DNA of 64,000 nucleotides from Lusitaniella coriacea LEGE 07157 (GCF_015207425.1 NZ_JADEWZ010000007.1:62001-126000); one strand, 5' to 3'; numbered from the stretch's first letter, positions 35,803 to 45,522 are shown. Made by a program: numbers and translations. Notes: generated by a model from the letters alone, not told the origin.

Positions 35803-38166
35803 ATGAGTTCTGTTCCCAATCCCAGTTTTGATGCCGGAGAAGCAGCGCTGCAAGCGGGAGATTACGATCGCGCGATCGCGCAATTTAATGGGGTGTGCGA
35901 GACGGAGTTAGATGAGAATTTAGTGACGCGCGCCCAACAAGCCTTAATTGTCGCCTATTGTCGCTGTGGCAGGGCAGAGGACGCGATCGCGCTGTGTCAC
36001 GATTTAGTCCAAATTTCCACGGGAAAAACTTGGGCAACCAAAGCATTAGAAGACTTAATTCAGCGCTATCCCGAAGCCAATACCCGCAGCCTCATTGCCA
36101 AGAAAGCCGCACCCAAAACTCGCAGGCGCAAACCTCCCCTCGAAAAACGCCCCATTCGTCCCGATACGCCCAATATTGCCCAATCTCTCGTCCCCTCAGC
36201 CGATACTGCTCCCCAAGAAGCTGCACCGACGGTTTTCGTTCCCGGTCGCCTGTGGCGCAATGCCGATCGCGCGACGAAGTGGAAACGGCTCAAAGCCCCG
36301 AAACTGTGGAAGTTATGGGCTTTACAAATCCTCAGCGCGATCGCGCTCTTTTGGGTCGTTCGCCTTTCCCTTGAAGGGTTCATGCTGGGCGTAAATACTC
36401 TTCTGGAATCCTTGCCCTTTCTGCAACCCATCCCTTTCTTTTACCGTAGCCTCGGCTATAGCCCAATTTGGGTTTTAATTTTGTGCGCGATCGCGTCCCC
36501 CTGGATTCTCGACCTCCTCCTCAAGCAATGCTACGGCGTACAACCCTTTTCCATTCCCAAACTCGCCGCCCAATTTCCCGAAGCGTCAAAAGTGGTGCAG
36601 AAAATGACGCGCCAAAAAAAAATGCCCTTCCCAAAACTGCGCCTTCTCCCCACCAATGCACCCATCTGCTTCGTCTACGGTAACTTACCCCGCACTGCAC
36701 GCCTTGTCCTCAGCGAAGGACTCTTAGAGCAACTCGAAGATGAGGAACTCGCTGTCCTTATCGCCACCCAAATTGCCCAAATTATCCATCGAGATTTCAT
36801 TTGGATGTCTGGGGCAATGACCTTCCTGCAACTGCCTTTCACCCTCTATTGGTACATTGCTAATTGGGGAGAAAAATTACGCGCGCGATCGCCTCAAAAA
36901 CCCTCCTGGGCATTCCTTAGCCCCCTCTTCTACGAGACGAGTACGATCCTTGCTTCCCTCTTGTACGCTGCTTACTGGCTGTGGCGGCTTCCCCTGTTGT
37001 GGTTCTCGCGCCAGCGCCTCTACTACAGCGATCGCCTTGCAGCAGAATATATGGGCAATCCCAATGCCCTCAGTCGCGCCCTGCTCAAAACTGCCATTGG
37101 GATGGCGAGCGAAATCCATCAACAACACCGCACCAGCGCCCTCTTAGAAGGCTTCGACCTGCTGATGCCCGTGGGACACCGACAAGCCCTCAGCCTGGGC
37201 AGTATGCCCCACAAAACCCCATTTAGCGAAGTTTTGACCTGGGAATGCACCAATCCCTACCGCCACTGGCTGGCGTTGGCAAATTCCCATCCTTTAATCG
37301 GCGATCGCGTCTATCTCCTTAACCGCTACGCGAATTACTGGGGACTTCCCCCAGAAATCGATTTGCCCACGATCGTTCCTCCCGCGCGATCGCTCAAAGA
37401 AAAGACAATTAAATTAAAAAATAGCTATCAAGCCCTACCCATTCTCCAAAGTGCCTTCCTTTCCGCCCTCTTTTTCGGTTTGTTATTTCGCGGAATTTTT
37501 TGGCTTGCGGGGATTCTCAATGACCTTGTTGTCAGTCGCTGGGTGGGCGGCAGTGGCGTGATTTGGATGTACAATGCCAACAATATCGCGATCGCGCAAT
37601 CTTGCATCCTCTTCGCTTTCAGCCTCAGCATTATTGTTTGGATTAACGGCTATTTCCCCAACATCCGCATTTCCCAAAAACGCAACGAACCGCGCCTGCA
37701 AGACTTACTCTCCGACCCCAAAGCCGTTCCCCCTAAAAGTTTCGGGATTCGTCTAACCGGGAAACTCATCGGGCGCGAAAGGATTCGCAACGGCGTATTG
37801 CAGGATTTAATGCTGCAAACCGAAACCGGAACCATCAAACTCCACTTCTTTACCAAATTGGGCCCCTTTTGCAATCTTTTTTGGGGGTTGCAAACACCTC
37901 TCTTTTGGATACGCCGATGGTTTCGCTGGCGACAACTTGAGACATTTCTCGACCGCTATATTCCTTTATATCCCCGTCCCGATGAATTATGCGATCGCGA
38001 AGTCACCGTAACCGGATGGTTTCGTCGGGGAAGTACCCCTTGGATTGATGTTGATACCCTCTCTACCGCCGACAAACAGATCGTGCGTAGCGGCTATCCC
38101 GTTTGGGTAACGGGATTGGCAATTGTTGCGGCAATTTGGGGTGCTGTGTTGATGTGGCGGGCTTAA
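35803..38166 (+). CDS. M48-family peptidase homologue with lost zinc motif, TPR-like N-terminus
   Basis: The protein has 787 residues. Residues 1-100 resemble TPR repeats (AALQAGDYDRAIAQFN). A proline-rich linker, two membrane helices, then an M48 peptidase-like core follow: PICFVYGNLPRTARLVLSEGLLEQLEDEELAVLIATQIAQIIHRD. The zinc-binding HExxH is replaced by TQIAQ (residues 322-326), while the trailing HRD and the downstream RLYYSDRLAAEYMGNPNALSRALLK are kept. More membrane segments and a C-terminal beta-rich region follow. A normal metallopeptidase activity is not expected. It might act as a scaffold or regulator, as inactive protease homologues sometimes do. Confidence 0.8.
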   Translation: MSSVPNPSFDAGEAALQAGDYDRAIAQFNGVCETELDENLVTRAQQALIVAYCRCGRAEDAIALCHDLVQISTGKTWATKALEDLIQRYPEANTRSLIAKKAAPKTRRRKPPLEKRPIRPDTPNIAQSLVPSADTAPQEAAPTVFVPGRLWRNADRATKWKRLKAPKLWKLWALQILSAIALFWVVRLSLEGFMLGVNTLLESLPFLQPIPFFYRSLGYSPIWVLILCAIASPWILDLLLKQCYGVQPFSIPKLAAQFPEASKVVQKMTRQKKMPFPKLRLLPTNAPICFVYGNLPRTARLVLSEGLLEQLEDEELAVLIATQIAQIIHRDFIWMSGAMTFLQLPFTLYWYIANWGEKLRARSPQKPSWAFLSPLFYETSTILASLLYAAYWLWRLPLLWFSRQRLYYSDRLAAEYMGNPNALSRALLKTAIGMASEIHQQHRTSALLEGFDLLMPVGHRQALSLGSMPHKTPFSEVLTWECTNPYRHWLALANSHPLIGDRVYLLNRYANYWGLPPEIDLPTIVPPARSLKEKTIKLKNSYQALPILQSAFLSALFFGLLFRGIFWLAGILNDLVVSRWVGGSGVIWMYNANNIAIAQSCILFAFSLSIIVWINGYFPNIRISQKRNEPRLQDLLSDPKAVPPKSFGIRLTGKLIGRERIRNGVLQDLMLQTETGTIKLHFFTKLGPFCNLFWGLQTPLFWIRRWFRWRQLETFLDRYIPLYPRPDELCDREVTVTGWFRRGSTPWIDVDTLSTADKQIVRSGYPVWVTGLAIVAAIWGAVLMWRA

Positions 38167-38210
38167 ATGTAGCGAGATTAGCATTAAACACTGCCTTCCT
38201 TAGAAAAAGA

Positions 38211-39659
38211 CTATCCACGACCTTCCAAAACCATCCGATACCGATAGGTCACGCCACAAATCGCCGATAAGATGATGTATCCCAAAAAGTTAATGCGGAA
38301 ATCGAAGATCGTCACATCGAGTAGGTTGAATAGGATGAGACTGCCAAAAGTGACAAGGTAGGTAAAGAGGATCGAACTGTTTTGATGCCATTGAACTCGC
38401 GGGGAGTTTGACCAAATTCTCAAAAGTAAAATGGCGCGGGCAAGTATCCAACCCACAATGCCGCAAAATAGCAAGAATGCGGGAATTCCCATTTCAGCGA
38501 GGAACATGAAGAATAAATTGTGGGGATGACCTAACCAAACTTGAGTTTGCGCTTCGTAGAGGGGTGAAAAGTTGCGCAATCCCCATCCGAATAAAGGGCG
38601 ATCGCGCGCCATTTCTAGAGTAAATTGCCATTGGCTGGTTCGCAACTCTGCAACGGGAGGAGGCGAGTACATTTCCCCGGAGAGTCGCCGCCAGAAGTAT
38701 CCAGGAACGATGCGACGCAAGGAATCTCGCCCCAAAGTGGGCCCAAAAGATGCCCAAAGGACAATTCCTGCTGCGGTTGTTACCCCCAAAACCAACCACT
38801 TCCAACCGATATGCAAAGCAAAAGCAAGACAGGCAAGGATGGCAACGCCCCAAACATTGCGGGAACTGGTGAACACTAACGCACCCACATCTCCGATAAT
38901 AATGACCGCAAGGAGGAGCAAAAGCCACTGTTGGCGAAGGGTACGATCCTCGCGCCAAGTTTTGTAGGTATCGAGCCATAACCCCAAACTCAGGGTCAAG
39001 ACGATGAGAAGGTAGGCAGCGAGGATATTAGCATACATGAAGATGGAGGACATTCGACCGGGCGGGCGACCCTCTGCTTCCATCACCCAGGCAAAAAGGG
39101 ACAAAACCCATTGAGGACTCGCCCATCCGCCTAATATTTGCCCAAAACCGAGAATAATGGCAGGAATGGACGCGATCGCGAAAATCCAAGCAATACGTCG
39201 CAGTTGTGCGGGGGTTTGGATGAGTTGGCGCAATGCCACAAAACAGGCGAAAAGGGGGAGAAGGTTGAATAATCCTAGAAAGGCTTCGCCTGGTTTTTCT
39301 GCAAAACTCGCACTCACAATCAGTAATAAACTTAAGATCCCTAACGCTCGATTGAGGGGAAGTTGAATCATTTGGCGGTATTGTTGCTGCCAAATACTTA
39401 GCATGGCAAGGATTATCGGAATTATGCCGATTGTGGGCATTAGGGGGAACATTAGCAGTCCCCATTGAAAGAAGTTCCAGTGCCATTCCAAGCGGGGATC
39501 GGGTGCGAGGCAAAGGTCAGGATGCAGGCGGCGAGAGGTTGTTTCCCTTACCGTACTGTCAGCCATTTGTTCGGGGGGAAGACCGTTTTCTTCCGGGGAA
39601 CTCGGCGATTGAGAATCGAGGGGGAGTGGTTCGCCGCGATCGCGCTTCTTGTCTGTCAT
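38211..39659 (-). CDS. O-antigen ligase/polymerase-like membrane protein
   Basis: The protein has 482 residues: a hydrophilic N-terminus of about 60 residues, then roughly ten to eleven membrane helices. The large loop after about 310 contains RDRPLFGWGLRNFSPLYEAQTQVWLGHPHNLFFMFLAEMG, the Wzy_C/O-antigen ligase signature with its conserved GxG and H-N. Such proteins join glycan chains at the outer face of the inner membrane; related cyanobacterial proteins have been called IctB. The substrate cannot be told. No other polysaccharide genes adjoin it. Confidence 0.8.
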   Translation of the reverse strand: MTDKKRDRGEPLPLDSQSPSSPEENGLPPEQMADSTVRETTSRRLHPDLCLAPDPRLEWHWNFFQWGLLMFPLMPTIGIIPIILAMLSIWQQQYRQMIQLPLNRALGILSLLLIVSASFAEKPGEAFLGLFNLLPLFACFVALRQLIQTPAQLRRIAWIFAIASIPAIILGFGQILGGWASPQWVLSLFAWVMEAEGRPPGRMSSIFMYANILAAYLLIVLTLSLGLWLDTYKTWREDRTLRQQWLLLLLAVIIIGDVGALVFTSSRNVWGVAILACLAFALHIGWKWLVLGVTTAAGIVLWASFGPTLGRDSLRRIVPGYFWRRLSGEMYSPPPVAELRTSQWQFTLEMARDRPLFGWGLRNFSPLYEAQTQVWLGHPHNLFFMFLAEMGIPAFLLFCGIVGWILARAILLLRIWSNSPRVQWHQNSSILFTYLVTFGSLILFNLLDVTIFDFRINFLGYIILSAICGVTYRYRMVLEGRG

Positions 39660-39806
39660 GCTTTGCCAATCGAGAGAGATATTCGCTTTTAGTCTACCGC
39701 CACAGGGCTTACAAGAGTTATGACTTTAAAATTCAGGCGTTGATAGACACGGGGAAAAGGAGACACAGTGACGCGGAGAGATGATTTCCTGAACGGGAAT
39801 CGATAC

Positions 39807-41102
39807 TCAGAAAATAAAGACCAAGGTTAATTCCCATTGGTTCGGTGCAGTCCAAACGATGGAAATTTGGCGCAGGAATTCTCTGAAGTAAAAACGGCGT
39901 TCGGATTCGGATAAATCCAGCCAAAATTGGGGAAGTGAAACGGCTTTCGCGATCGCGCTTAAGTTTCCTGGGGGGAGTTGAGCGATTCTGTCTTGCAATT
40001 GGGACAGTTCTGCACGTAACTTATAACAGCGTAATTCTGCGGTTTCGCGATCGAGGATGCCTTGTTCTTGTAGGGTGGGAATTTGGGCTAAAATCTCCTC
40101 TCGCTGGGTAATTTCTGCCATTAAACTTCCCTTAATGCCCTCTACATTCGGCTGTGTCATCTGTGCGACGGCGCGAGGCAAATCTTCACAAATTCGCGCG
40201 ATCGCGCGTTCTAGAACCTGCTGATAGGGAATCCCTTTACATTTGGGCGTTCGAGGGCAATTAATGGGACGCACGTATAGGTACTCCTGCTGTTTTCCCC
40301 GCGCTGTCGTTCGGGTAATCGTAGTGTGGGACTGGCACTCGCCGCAAACCACCAACCCAGCTAAAGAACGCGGCGCGCTTGCGGTTCGAGGAGGCAAACG
40401 GCTATTGCGTCGTAGCAAACGGTCGATTTGTGCTGCTTCCTCGCGAGAGAGAATGGGAGCGTGAGTATTGGCAATAGTTTCGCCATTTTGGTACGCTAAA
40501 TCTCCGCGATATACGGGATTCACCAGCCACCTGCGACCTGTTGTGACTGAAATTTTCTTGCCATACTTTTTTTCCAAATAGCGCACTGCACCCCGCAGCG
40601 AACCGTAGAGGAGGTAGCGTTCAAAAAAATCTTTGACCACTGGCGCAGTACTGCGATCGATGATATAGCGATCTTTCCCGCGCCGATAGCCGTAGCAAGC
40701 TTTACCGGGAGGTGGCAATGCTTTAATGCGATTGCGAGCGTGTCCTTGTTTGAGGCGGCGACTGCGCTGGCAATCTTGAATTTCTTGGAGTAATTTGACC
40801 CAATTTTCTCGAAAATTTTCCCGTTCGGAGGAATATTCTTGCTCGGTGGCAACGATTTCAATCCCCAACGCTTCTAATTGCGCCACCACTCGATGAATTT
40901 CTTCAACGGTATCCCCAAACTCTTCTAAGTGTCTCACGATCGCGCGATCGGGTGGATCTTTTGTGCAATCGGATAAGAAGCATTGTAACTGCTGGCGCTG
41001 ACCCAAATCTTGATAAACGCGATCGACAGGAATTCCCCAAATATCGCCCTCTGGTGGAGAATCGAGGAAGGGATCGCACCAAAGGTAGGCAAAGACTTTC
41101 AT
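39807..41102 (-). CDS. Recombinase family protein (XisF-like serine recombinase, catalytic motif atypical)
   Basis: The protein has 431 residues. The N-terminal 100 residues follow a resolvase-like fold (VDRVYQDLGQRQQLQCFLSDC, AIVRHLEEFGDTVEEIHRVVAQLEALGIEIVAT). The YxRxS nucleophile motif is not visible: the equivalent is AYLWCDPFL. The DRLGR arginines are also replaced (HLEEFGD). Then come a recombinase domain (GKACYGYRRGKDRYIID, GSLRGAVRYLEKKYGKKIS, NPVYRGDLAYQNGE), a zinc ribbon (VVCGEC ... CPRTPKC) and a coiled coil. Close relatives appear to be chromosomal genes in many cyanobacteria. Whether they recombine DNA is open. Confidence 0.75.
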   Translation of the reverse strand: MKVFAYLWCDPFLDSPPEGDIWGIPVDRVYQDLGQRQQLQCFLSDCTKDPPDRAIVRHLEEFGDTVEEIHRVVAQLEALGIEIVATEQEYSSERENFRENWVKLLQEIQDCQRSRRLKQGHARNRIKALPPPGKACYGYRRGKDRYIIDRSTAPVVKDFFERYLLYGSLRGAVRYLEKKYGKKISVTTGRRWLVNPVYRGDLAYQNGETIANTHAPILSREEAAQIDRLLRRNSRLPPRTASAPRSLAGLVVCGECQSHTTITRTTARGKQQEYLYVRPINCPRTPKCKGIPYQQVLERAIARICEDLPRAVAQMTQPNVEGIKGSLMAEITQREEILAQIPTLQEQGILDRETAELRCYKLRAELSQLQDRIAQLPPGNLSAIAKAVSLPQFWLDLSESERRFYFREFLRQISIVWTAPNQWELTLVFIF

Positions 41103-41140
41103 TGATTATATTTACGGGTTCGCGATCGCGACACCCCATT

Positions 41141-41743
41141 CTATCGCGGCAAACGCCAACCCCAAATGGCAAAACCGAGAGAAATTAAGAGCAAAACCAC
41201 AATTTTTAAGATGTTGCGATTGCAAGATCCTATCCCCCTCTGGAAGCAAATAAGACTCACCCCAGTTAATGGGAGAAGAAACCCCAACTCAATTGCCAAA
41301 TTGCGGTAGAGAAAATAGTTTGTTGGATTGAGTTTTCCCGCACTGGGTAAGAATCCAAAAGGTAGTTTGAACAGATGGGAACTGAAGGGAAATAAAAGCG
41401 GGAGTGGGGTTACGCCAACGCATAAATCGAGAACGAGATGGGATAAGCCAGACGCGATCGCTTGCAATCCTAGGATTTTTAGGGATTTTCCTCGACTTCC
41501 CGCTAAAAATAGCCCCAAAATCGTACAAAAGGGAAATAGCAGGCTGAAAACAAAAGAATGAGTTACTCTCGCATTATCGTAGTGCGCCCGATTGAGGAAA
41601 GGAACGATGTAATCGAGATCGGGAATAGAAGCGAGAACAATCAACCATACAAACCACAACTTTTGCTTAAATTCGTTCAGTGTACGATTTCGCACATAAT
41701 AAATCGTTGTCGCTGCTATGCTATGTCCGATAAAAGATGACAT
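41141..41743 (-). CDS. YdjM-family membrane-bound metal-dependent hydrolase
   Basis: The protein has 200 residues and about four to five membrane helices. It has FIGHSIAATTIYY near the start, SIPDLDYIVPF and RVTHSFVFSLLF, with the spaced His/Asp residues of the YdjM/LexA-regulated (PF04307) family. The biochemical role is poorly known. It is separated from the recombinase gene by 38 bp on the same strand and might share a transcript with it. Confidence 0.8.
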   Translation of the reverse strand: MSSFIGHSIAATTIYYVRNRTLNEFKQKLWFVWLIVLASIPDLDYIVPFLNRAHYDNARVTHSFVFSLLFPFCTILGLFLAGSRGKSLKILGLQAIASGLSHLVLDLCVGVTPLPLLFPFSSHLFKLPFGFLPSAGKLNPTNYFLYRNLAIELGFLLPLTGVSLICFQRGIGSCNRNILKIVVLLLISLGFAIWGWRLPR

Positions 41744-41929
41744 GATTTGTTAGTTCGTTAACGATTGAATTTTTGTCCCAATAAAGGTTAATTTTAGTTA
41801 AAGCAAAAAGCTGAAATAGGCTCAATGAATCCGAGAGCATCTGCCAAAGACTTCACGTACACCGTTACGATTGATACGCAACCCCTCATTCCTATCTTCT
41901 ATTCTCCATCATAAATTTCGGTAAAAATC

Positions 41930-42178
41930 ATGATCTCAACCTCCCTCGCAAGAGAACTTTTGCTTAAGCAAAAACCCATTTGCTATCGCAATTGGGTCAT
42001 CAGCACTCAAGTGATTAACGGTCAACTTTGGTTGCGCTGGAAACACCCCTCTGAAGACTTCCCCCGTTATAGCTATGCGGTGGGAGATAAGGGTTTATCG
42101 GAGTCTGTTCGCTATATCCGTTTCCTCATCGATCTAGCAATTAAATTGGAGCAAAGCGCCCCGCGTCATTTACAGTAG
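41930..42178 (+). CDS. Hypothetical protein (82 aa)
   Basis: A frame with ATG at 41930, encoding a small soluble protein ([44 protein letters not shown]). Its beta-rich middle with aromatic residues looks folded. I do not recognise it. It lies 71 bp before dnaE-C on the same strand, so it may be co-transcribed with it. Confidence 0.6.
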   Translation: MISTSLARELLLKQKPICYRNWVISTQVINGQLWLRWKHPSEDFPRYSYAVGDKGLSESVRYIRFLIDLAIKLEQSAPRHLQ

Positions 42179-42249
42179 GATCGATAGCATTCACCCAAAC
42201 GGTTTTGAGTCGAATTGATGAGTGTCAGATCGGCTCGAATTTTAGGAAT

Positions 42250-42357
42250 ATGGTTAAAATCATCCGTCGCAAATCCCTTGATACCCAAAGCGTCTACGAC
42301 ATTGGCTTAACAGGCGATCATAACTTTTTGCTGGCAAATGGTTGCATTGCGTCTAAT
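42250..42357 (+). other. Split intein C-fragment (Int-C) coding segment
   Basis: Thirty-six codons ending in Ile-Ala-Ser-Asn before the +1 Cys. Intein block F ([17 protein letters not shown]) and block G (IASN/C) are recognisable. The terminal Asn is the cyclising residue. The usual penultimate position is Ser, as in other cyanobacterial DnaE inteins. Confidence 0.95.
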
Positions 42358-43593
42358 TGCTTCAATAAATCCCACTCCACGGCATACGCCTACGTTACCT
42401 ATCAAACCGCTTACCTTAAAGCCAATTATCCCGTTGAATATATGGCGGCGCTGCTCACGGGAAGCAGTAATAACCCCGACAAGGTGAAAAACTACATCGA
42501 CACCTGTCGAAAAATGAATATCACCGTCGAACCGCCGGATGTTAACCGCTCTGAGTTAGATTTTACGCCTGTGGGCGACAAGATTCTGTTTGGTTTGTCT
42601 GCGGTGCGAAATTTGGGTCAAGGCGCGATCGAATTGATTTTACACGCAAGGGTGGAAGCTGGGGGAAAGTTTAAGAGTTTAGCGGATTTGTGCAGTCGTG
42701 TTGATTTGCGTTTGGTCAATCGCCGCGCGCTGGAAACGTTGATTAAGTGCGGTGGGTTTGATGCCATCGATCCCAATCGTAAGCAACTCCTCGACGATCT
42801 CGATCTTACGATTGGTTGGGCGCAAAGTCGCGCCAAGGAACAAGAAAGCGGTCAAACGAATTTGTTCGATCTACAAAGTAATACGGCTGCTAATACCAAA
42901 AAAAAGCTTACCAGTTTGGATATGGCTCCCCACGCGCCAGCAACGGCTGATTTTTCCCTACAAGAGAAGCTTAAGCAGGAAAAAGAGTTGTTGGGTTTCT
43001 TTATTTCGGAACATCCTCTCGATTCCCTCAAGAGTGCGACAAAAATTTTATCCCCAATTAATCTCAATGAGTTGGGGGATTATAAGCGGCGTTTGGTGAG
43101 TTCGATTGTGATGCTGACGGCGGTAAAGACAATTACAACCAAAAAAGGCGATCCGATGGCGTTTTTACAAATGGAAGATGTCTCGGCGCAGGTTGAGGGG
43201 ATTGTTTTTCCTAGGGTTTATGAGGCGATTAAGGAGTTCCTTCAAGACGACGCACGTTTGATTATTTGGGGAAAAGTTGAGGCGAAAGATGACAAGTTAC
43301 AAATTATTGTGGAGGATGTGGAACCGATAGAAACGGTGCAGATGGTGACGATTGAATTAACCCCCGATCGCGCCGAGTCTGCAAATAACCTTAAAGGCAT
43401 TCTCCAACAGCATTCGGGCGATCGCAAATCTGCTAAAGTTCCCGTTGTGGGGGTAGTTCGTTCCGGGGAACAACATCAAGTCATTCGTTTCGGACAAAAG
43501 TATTGGGTGCGCGATCGCGCAGCAGCCATAGAAGCGCTTCGGAATGCTAATTTCCAGGTGAAGGAAGAGTTCGTGCTTCCCCATCAAAAGTAA
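42250..43593 (+). CDS. dnaE: DNA polymerase III alpha subunit, C-terminal half with split intein (DnaE-C)
   Basis: The protein has 447 residues. The ATG at 42250 behind AGGA starts the 36-residue intein C-fragment ([19 protein letters not shown] ... IASN). It is followed by Cys as the first extein residue (42358-42360) and [25 protein letters not shown], the DnaE polymerase sequence. The extein includes the helix-hairpin-helix region and an OB-fold ([41 protein letters not shown]). In cyanobacteria the two DnaE halves are encoded separately and joined by protein trans-splicing. The N-half is not in this window. A longer frame from TTG 42205 would add 15 residues absent from known inteins. Confidence 0.95.
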   Translation: MVKIIRRKSLDTQSVYDIGLTGDHNFLLANGCIASNCFNKSHSTAYAYVTYQTAYLKANYPVEYMAALLTGSSNNPDKVKNYIDTCRKMNITVEPPDVNRSELDFTPVGDKILFGLSAVRNLGQGAIELILHARVEAGGKFKSLADLCSRVDLRLVNRRALETLIKCGGFDAIDPNRKQLLDDLDLTIGWAQSRAKEQESGQTNLFDLQSNTAANTKKKLTSLDMAPHAPATADFSLQEKLKQEKELLGFFISEHPLDSLKSATKILSPINLNELGDYKRRLVSSIVMLTAVKTITTKKGDPMAFLQMEDVSAQVEGIVFPRVYEAIKEFLQDDARLIIWGKVEAKDDKLQIIVEDVEPIETVQMVTIELTPDRAESANNLKGILQQHSGDRKSAKVPVVGVVRSGEQHQVIRFGQKYWVRDRAAAIEALRNANFQVKEEFVLPHQK

Positions 43594-43807
43594 GCTGCGT
43601 TCTGATTCCAAATCTCCAATTGAGTCACTGCACTTGGGTGATGTCGGTGGCGCAAACAGATAGCCTTAAATATCTGTCAAATCGAATCCGGTTGAACGAT
43701 CTTAGTAAAAATATCTAAACATCTCATTATTGTAGGATTGCACTCATAGTCGATTTAGAGGATTTCATATCAGACCGATTGTCTCCTCCTCGTTATACCC
43801 AAAATTC

Positions 43808-44686
43808 ATGACAACCGCCGCGATGTCCGCAAACATCAATTTCTCCCTACTCAAACGCTTCCTCGGCGATTACCCCTTCCAACCCGCAACCGCACTTTGG
43901 CGTTCCATTGAAATTGGTCGCGTTCTTGCTTATCCCTTCCCTGAAGGATTGGGACTTGATTTGGGATGTGGAGACGGACACCTCACCCAAATTATTCTCG
44001 AACAGGTGGGAGAACGCGATTTAGTTGGAATCGATATCGATCCTCAAGAAACTGTCTTAGCAGAGTCTTATGATTTTTATCAACGAATTCACACCATTGA
44101 AGCAGACAATATTCCCGAAACCGATGCAACCTTTGACTTTATTTTTTCCAACTCGGTTCTAGAACATATTGAAAATATTGAAGCCGTTTTAGGGGAAGTA
44201 TCAAGAGTGCTGAAACCCGGTGGAATTTTTCTCTTTACCGTTCCGGGAGATGAGTTTCATGACTGTTTACTAGGTTCGGTTTTTCCTTGGGTTTCCAGAA
44301 AAACTTACCTCGAAGAACTCGATCGCAGAGTTGCACATCAACGCTATTGGAGTGAAGAAAATTGGAAAAATATACTCAACCTTCATTACTTAAAAATCGA
44401 GCGAGTCGAACAATATTTAACAAAAGCTGAAATTCGGCGTTGGGAAAACATTTCTCGCTTGACCGCAGGAATTTTGTATGGATTGTTTGGGAAAAGAAAA
44501 AATCCTATTGAAATTCAGCGAACTCTCGGATTGCGTAACGCTAATACAAAACTTTCTAATCCCTTCTTAATTAATTTAATCGCACAAATTATCACCTTTA
44601 ATCTAAAAACAGAGTCAACGCCAGACCGGGAACTAAATGGATGTCTAATGATTCAAGCAAGAAAAAGCGAAAATTCGGTCAACTAA
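43808..44686 (+). CDS. Class I SAM-dependent methyltransferase
   Basis: The protein has 292 residues. Motif I is LGLDLGCGDGHLTQI, the acidic motif II is LVGIDIDPQE, and the post-motif IFSNSVLEHIENIEAVLGEVSRVLKPGG is typical of the Methyltransf_11 type. The C-terminal third is variable. It overlaps the next gene, a GtrA-like protein, by 46 bp, which implies coupling. A role in modifying a lipid-linked or surface glycan is plausible because GtrA proteins act there, but the acceptor is unknown. Confidence 0.85.
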   Translation: MTTAAMSANINFSLLKRFLGDYPFQPATALWRSIEIGRVLAYPFPEGLGLDLGCGDGHLTQIILEQVGERDLVGIDIDPQETVLAESYDFYQRIHTIEADNIPETDATFDFIFSNSVLEHIENIEAVLGEVSRVLKPGGIFLFTVPGDEFHDCLLGSVFPWVSRKTYLEELDRRVAHQRYWSEENWKNILNLHYLKIERVEQYLTKAEIRRWENISRLTAGILYGLFGKRKNPIEIQRTLGLRNANTKLSNPFLINLIAQIITFNLKTESTPDRELNGCLMIQARKSENSVN

Positions 44687-45051
44687 AAAAGCTTCTCAAA
44701 TTTTTTAATGTGGGATTGTTCTGTGCTGGCTTGAATTTTTCTCTTTTATATTGTTTGACAACATTGCTAGGTTTCCATTACTTAGCTTCCACTACCTTGT
44801 CTTTCGTTTTTATCAACTTTATTGGATTTTATCTTAATAAGAACTACACCTTTAAAACTCATAAGAATCGCTTTCTGCGAGAACTATGTAAATATTATAG
44901 TGTCATGCTTTCCAGCTTTTTTTTGAACTTAGCATTAATGTACGTATTTGTTGATATTTTTGGAGTCTGGTATTTACATGGGAGTTTAACGGTAACGGTT
45001 ATTTTTATGATTTATAATTTTTTGTTGCACCAATACTGGAGTTTCAAATGA
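44641..45051 (+). CDS. GtrA-like membrane protein
   Basis: The protein has 136 residues and four membrane helices with typical GtrA phrases: FFNVGLFCAGLNFSLLYCLTTLLGFHYLAST, FINFIGFYLNKNYTFK, and the C-terminal NFLLHQYWSFK. GtrA proteins are thought to flip or carry polyprenyl-linked sugars across the membrane. The start ATG lies inside the methyltransferase gene. Confidence 0.88.
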   Translation: MSNDSSKKKRKFGQLKKLLKFFNVGLFCAGLNFSLLYCLTTLLGFHYLASTTLSFVFINFIGFYLNKNYTFKTHKNRFLRELCKYYSVMLSSFFLNLALMYVFVDIFGVWYLHGSLTVTVIFMIYNFLLHQYWSFK

Positions 45052-45062
45052 AAAGGGAAGGT

Positions 45063-45113
45063 GTAGAGAGCGAGTAAGGTTGTGCCTCTCAATCCTCGCG
45101 CGATCGCGAGATT
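45063..45113. repeat. 51-bp direct repeat, left copy
   Basis: GTAGAG, one base, GCGAGTAAGGTTG, then CCTC, CAATCCTC and CGCGATCGCG. The copy at 47145-47195 has the same order with about seven mismatches in 51 bp. The two lie 2.1 kb apart in the same orientation and bracket the toxin-antitoxin/HEPN island. Confidence 0.8.
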
Positions 45114-45276
45114 TTAATTTCAGCTTTACACTAACGTTAAGCAACTATTTTTGAGCTAGATGGCTATGAGAGAATAGAGCGGAATCTTTTTGCAATGGAA
45201 GATGCCGATCTAAAATAATTTATCGCGTTACAATCCGGTTAAAATTGGCACAAATAATCTTATAAGCTTTCTCATA

Positions 45277-45522
45277 ATGCTTGGCACAACCGTCAACGAT
45301 AGCGGACAAATCACTCTACCTGAGGAAATTCGGGAACATCTCAAGTTGGCTAGTGGTAGCCGGATTGAGTTTGTCATCGATGAAGACGGGCAAGTGAAAA
45401 TTTTTCCTCTCAATGTTGCTGTAGAAACCTTGTCAGGCATCTTACATCGACCAGGAATTCAACCAACTACGCTCGAAGATATGGAAACCGCCATCTCTGA
45501 GAGGGCTAATGATTGGACTTGA
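45277..45522 (+). CDS. AbrB/MazE-type antitoxin of a VapBC-like pair
   Basis: The protein has 81 residues. The N-terminal swapped-hairpin DNA-binding motif is clear (TTVNDSGQITLPEEIREHLKLASGSRIEFVIDEDG). An acidic and helical C-terminus (LEDMETAISERANDW) would bind the toxin. The frame overlaps the PIN-domain gene by 14 bp, the usual arrangement for co-translated antitoxin and toxin. Confidence 0.88.
   Translation: MLGTTVNDSGQITLPEEIREHLKLASGSRIEFVIDEDGQVKIFPLNVAVETLSGILHRPGIQPTTLEDMETAISERANDWT

Noticed and set aside
35165-41102. An fdxN-type excision element linking xisHI relics and the XisF-like recombinase
   Set aside because: No interrupted gene or matching attachment repeats were seen, and both gene types occur widely without such elements.
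42205-42249. TTG at 42205 as the dnaE-C start
   Set aside because: It adds 15 residues before the conserved intein N-terminal Met. ATG 42250 has a ribosome site and the canonical Int-C length.
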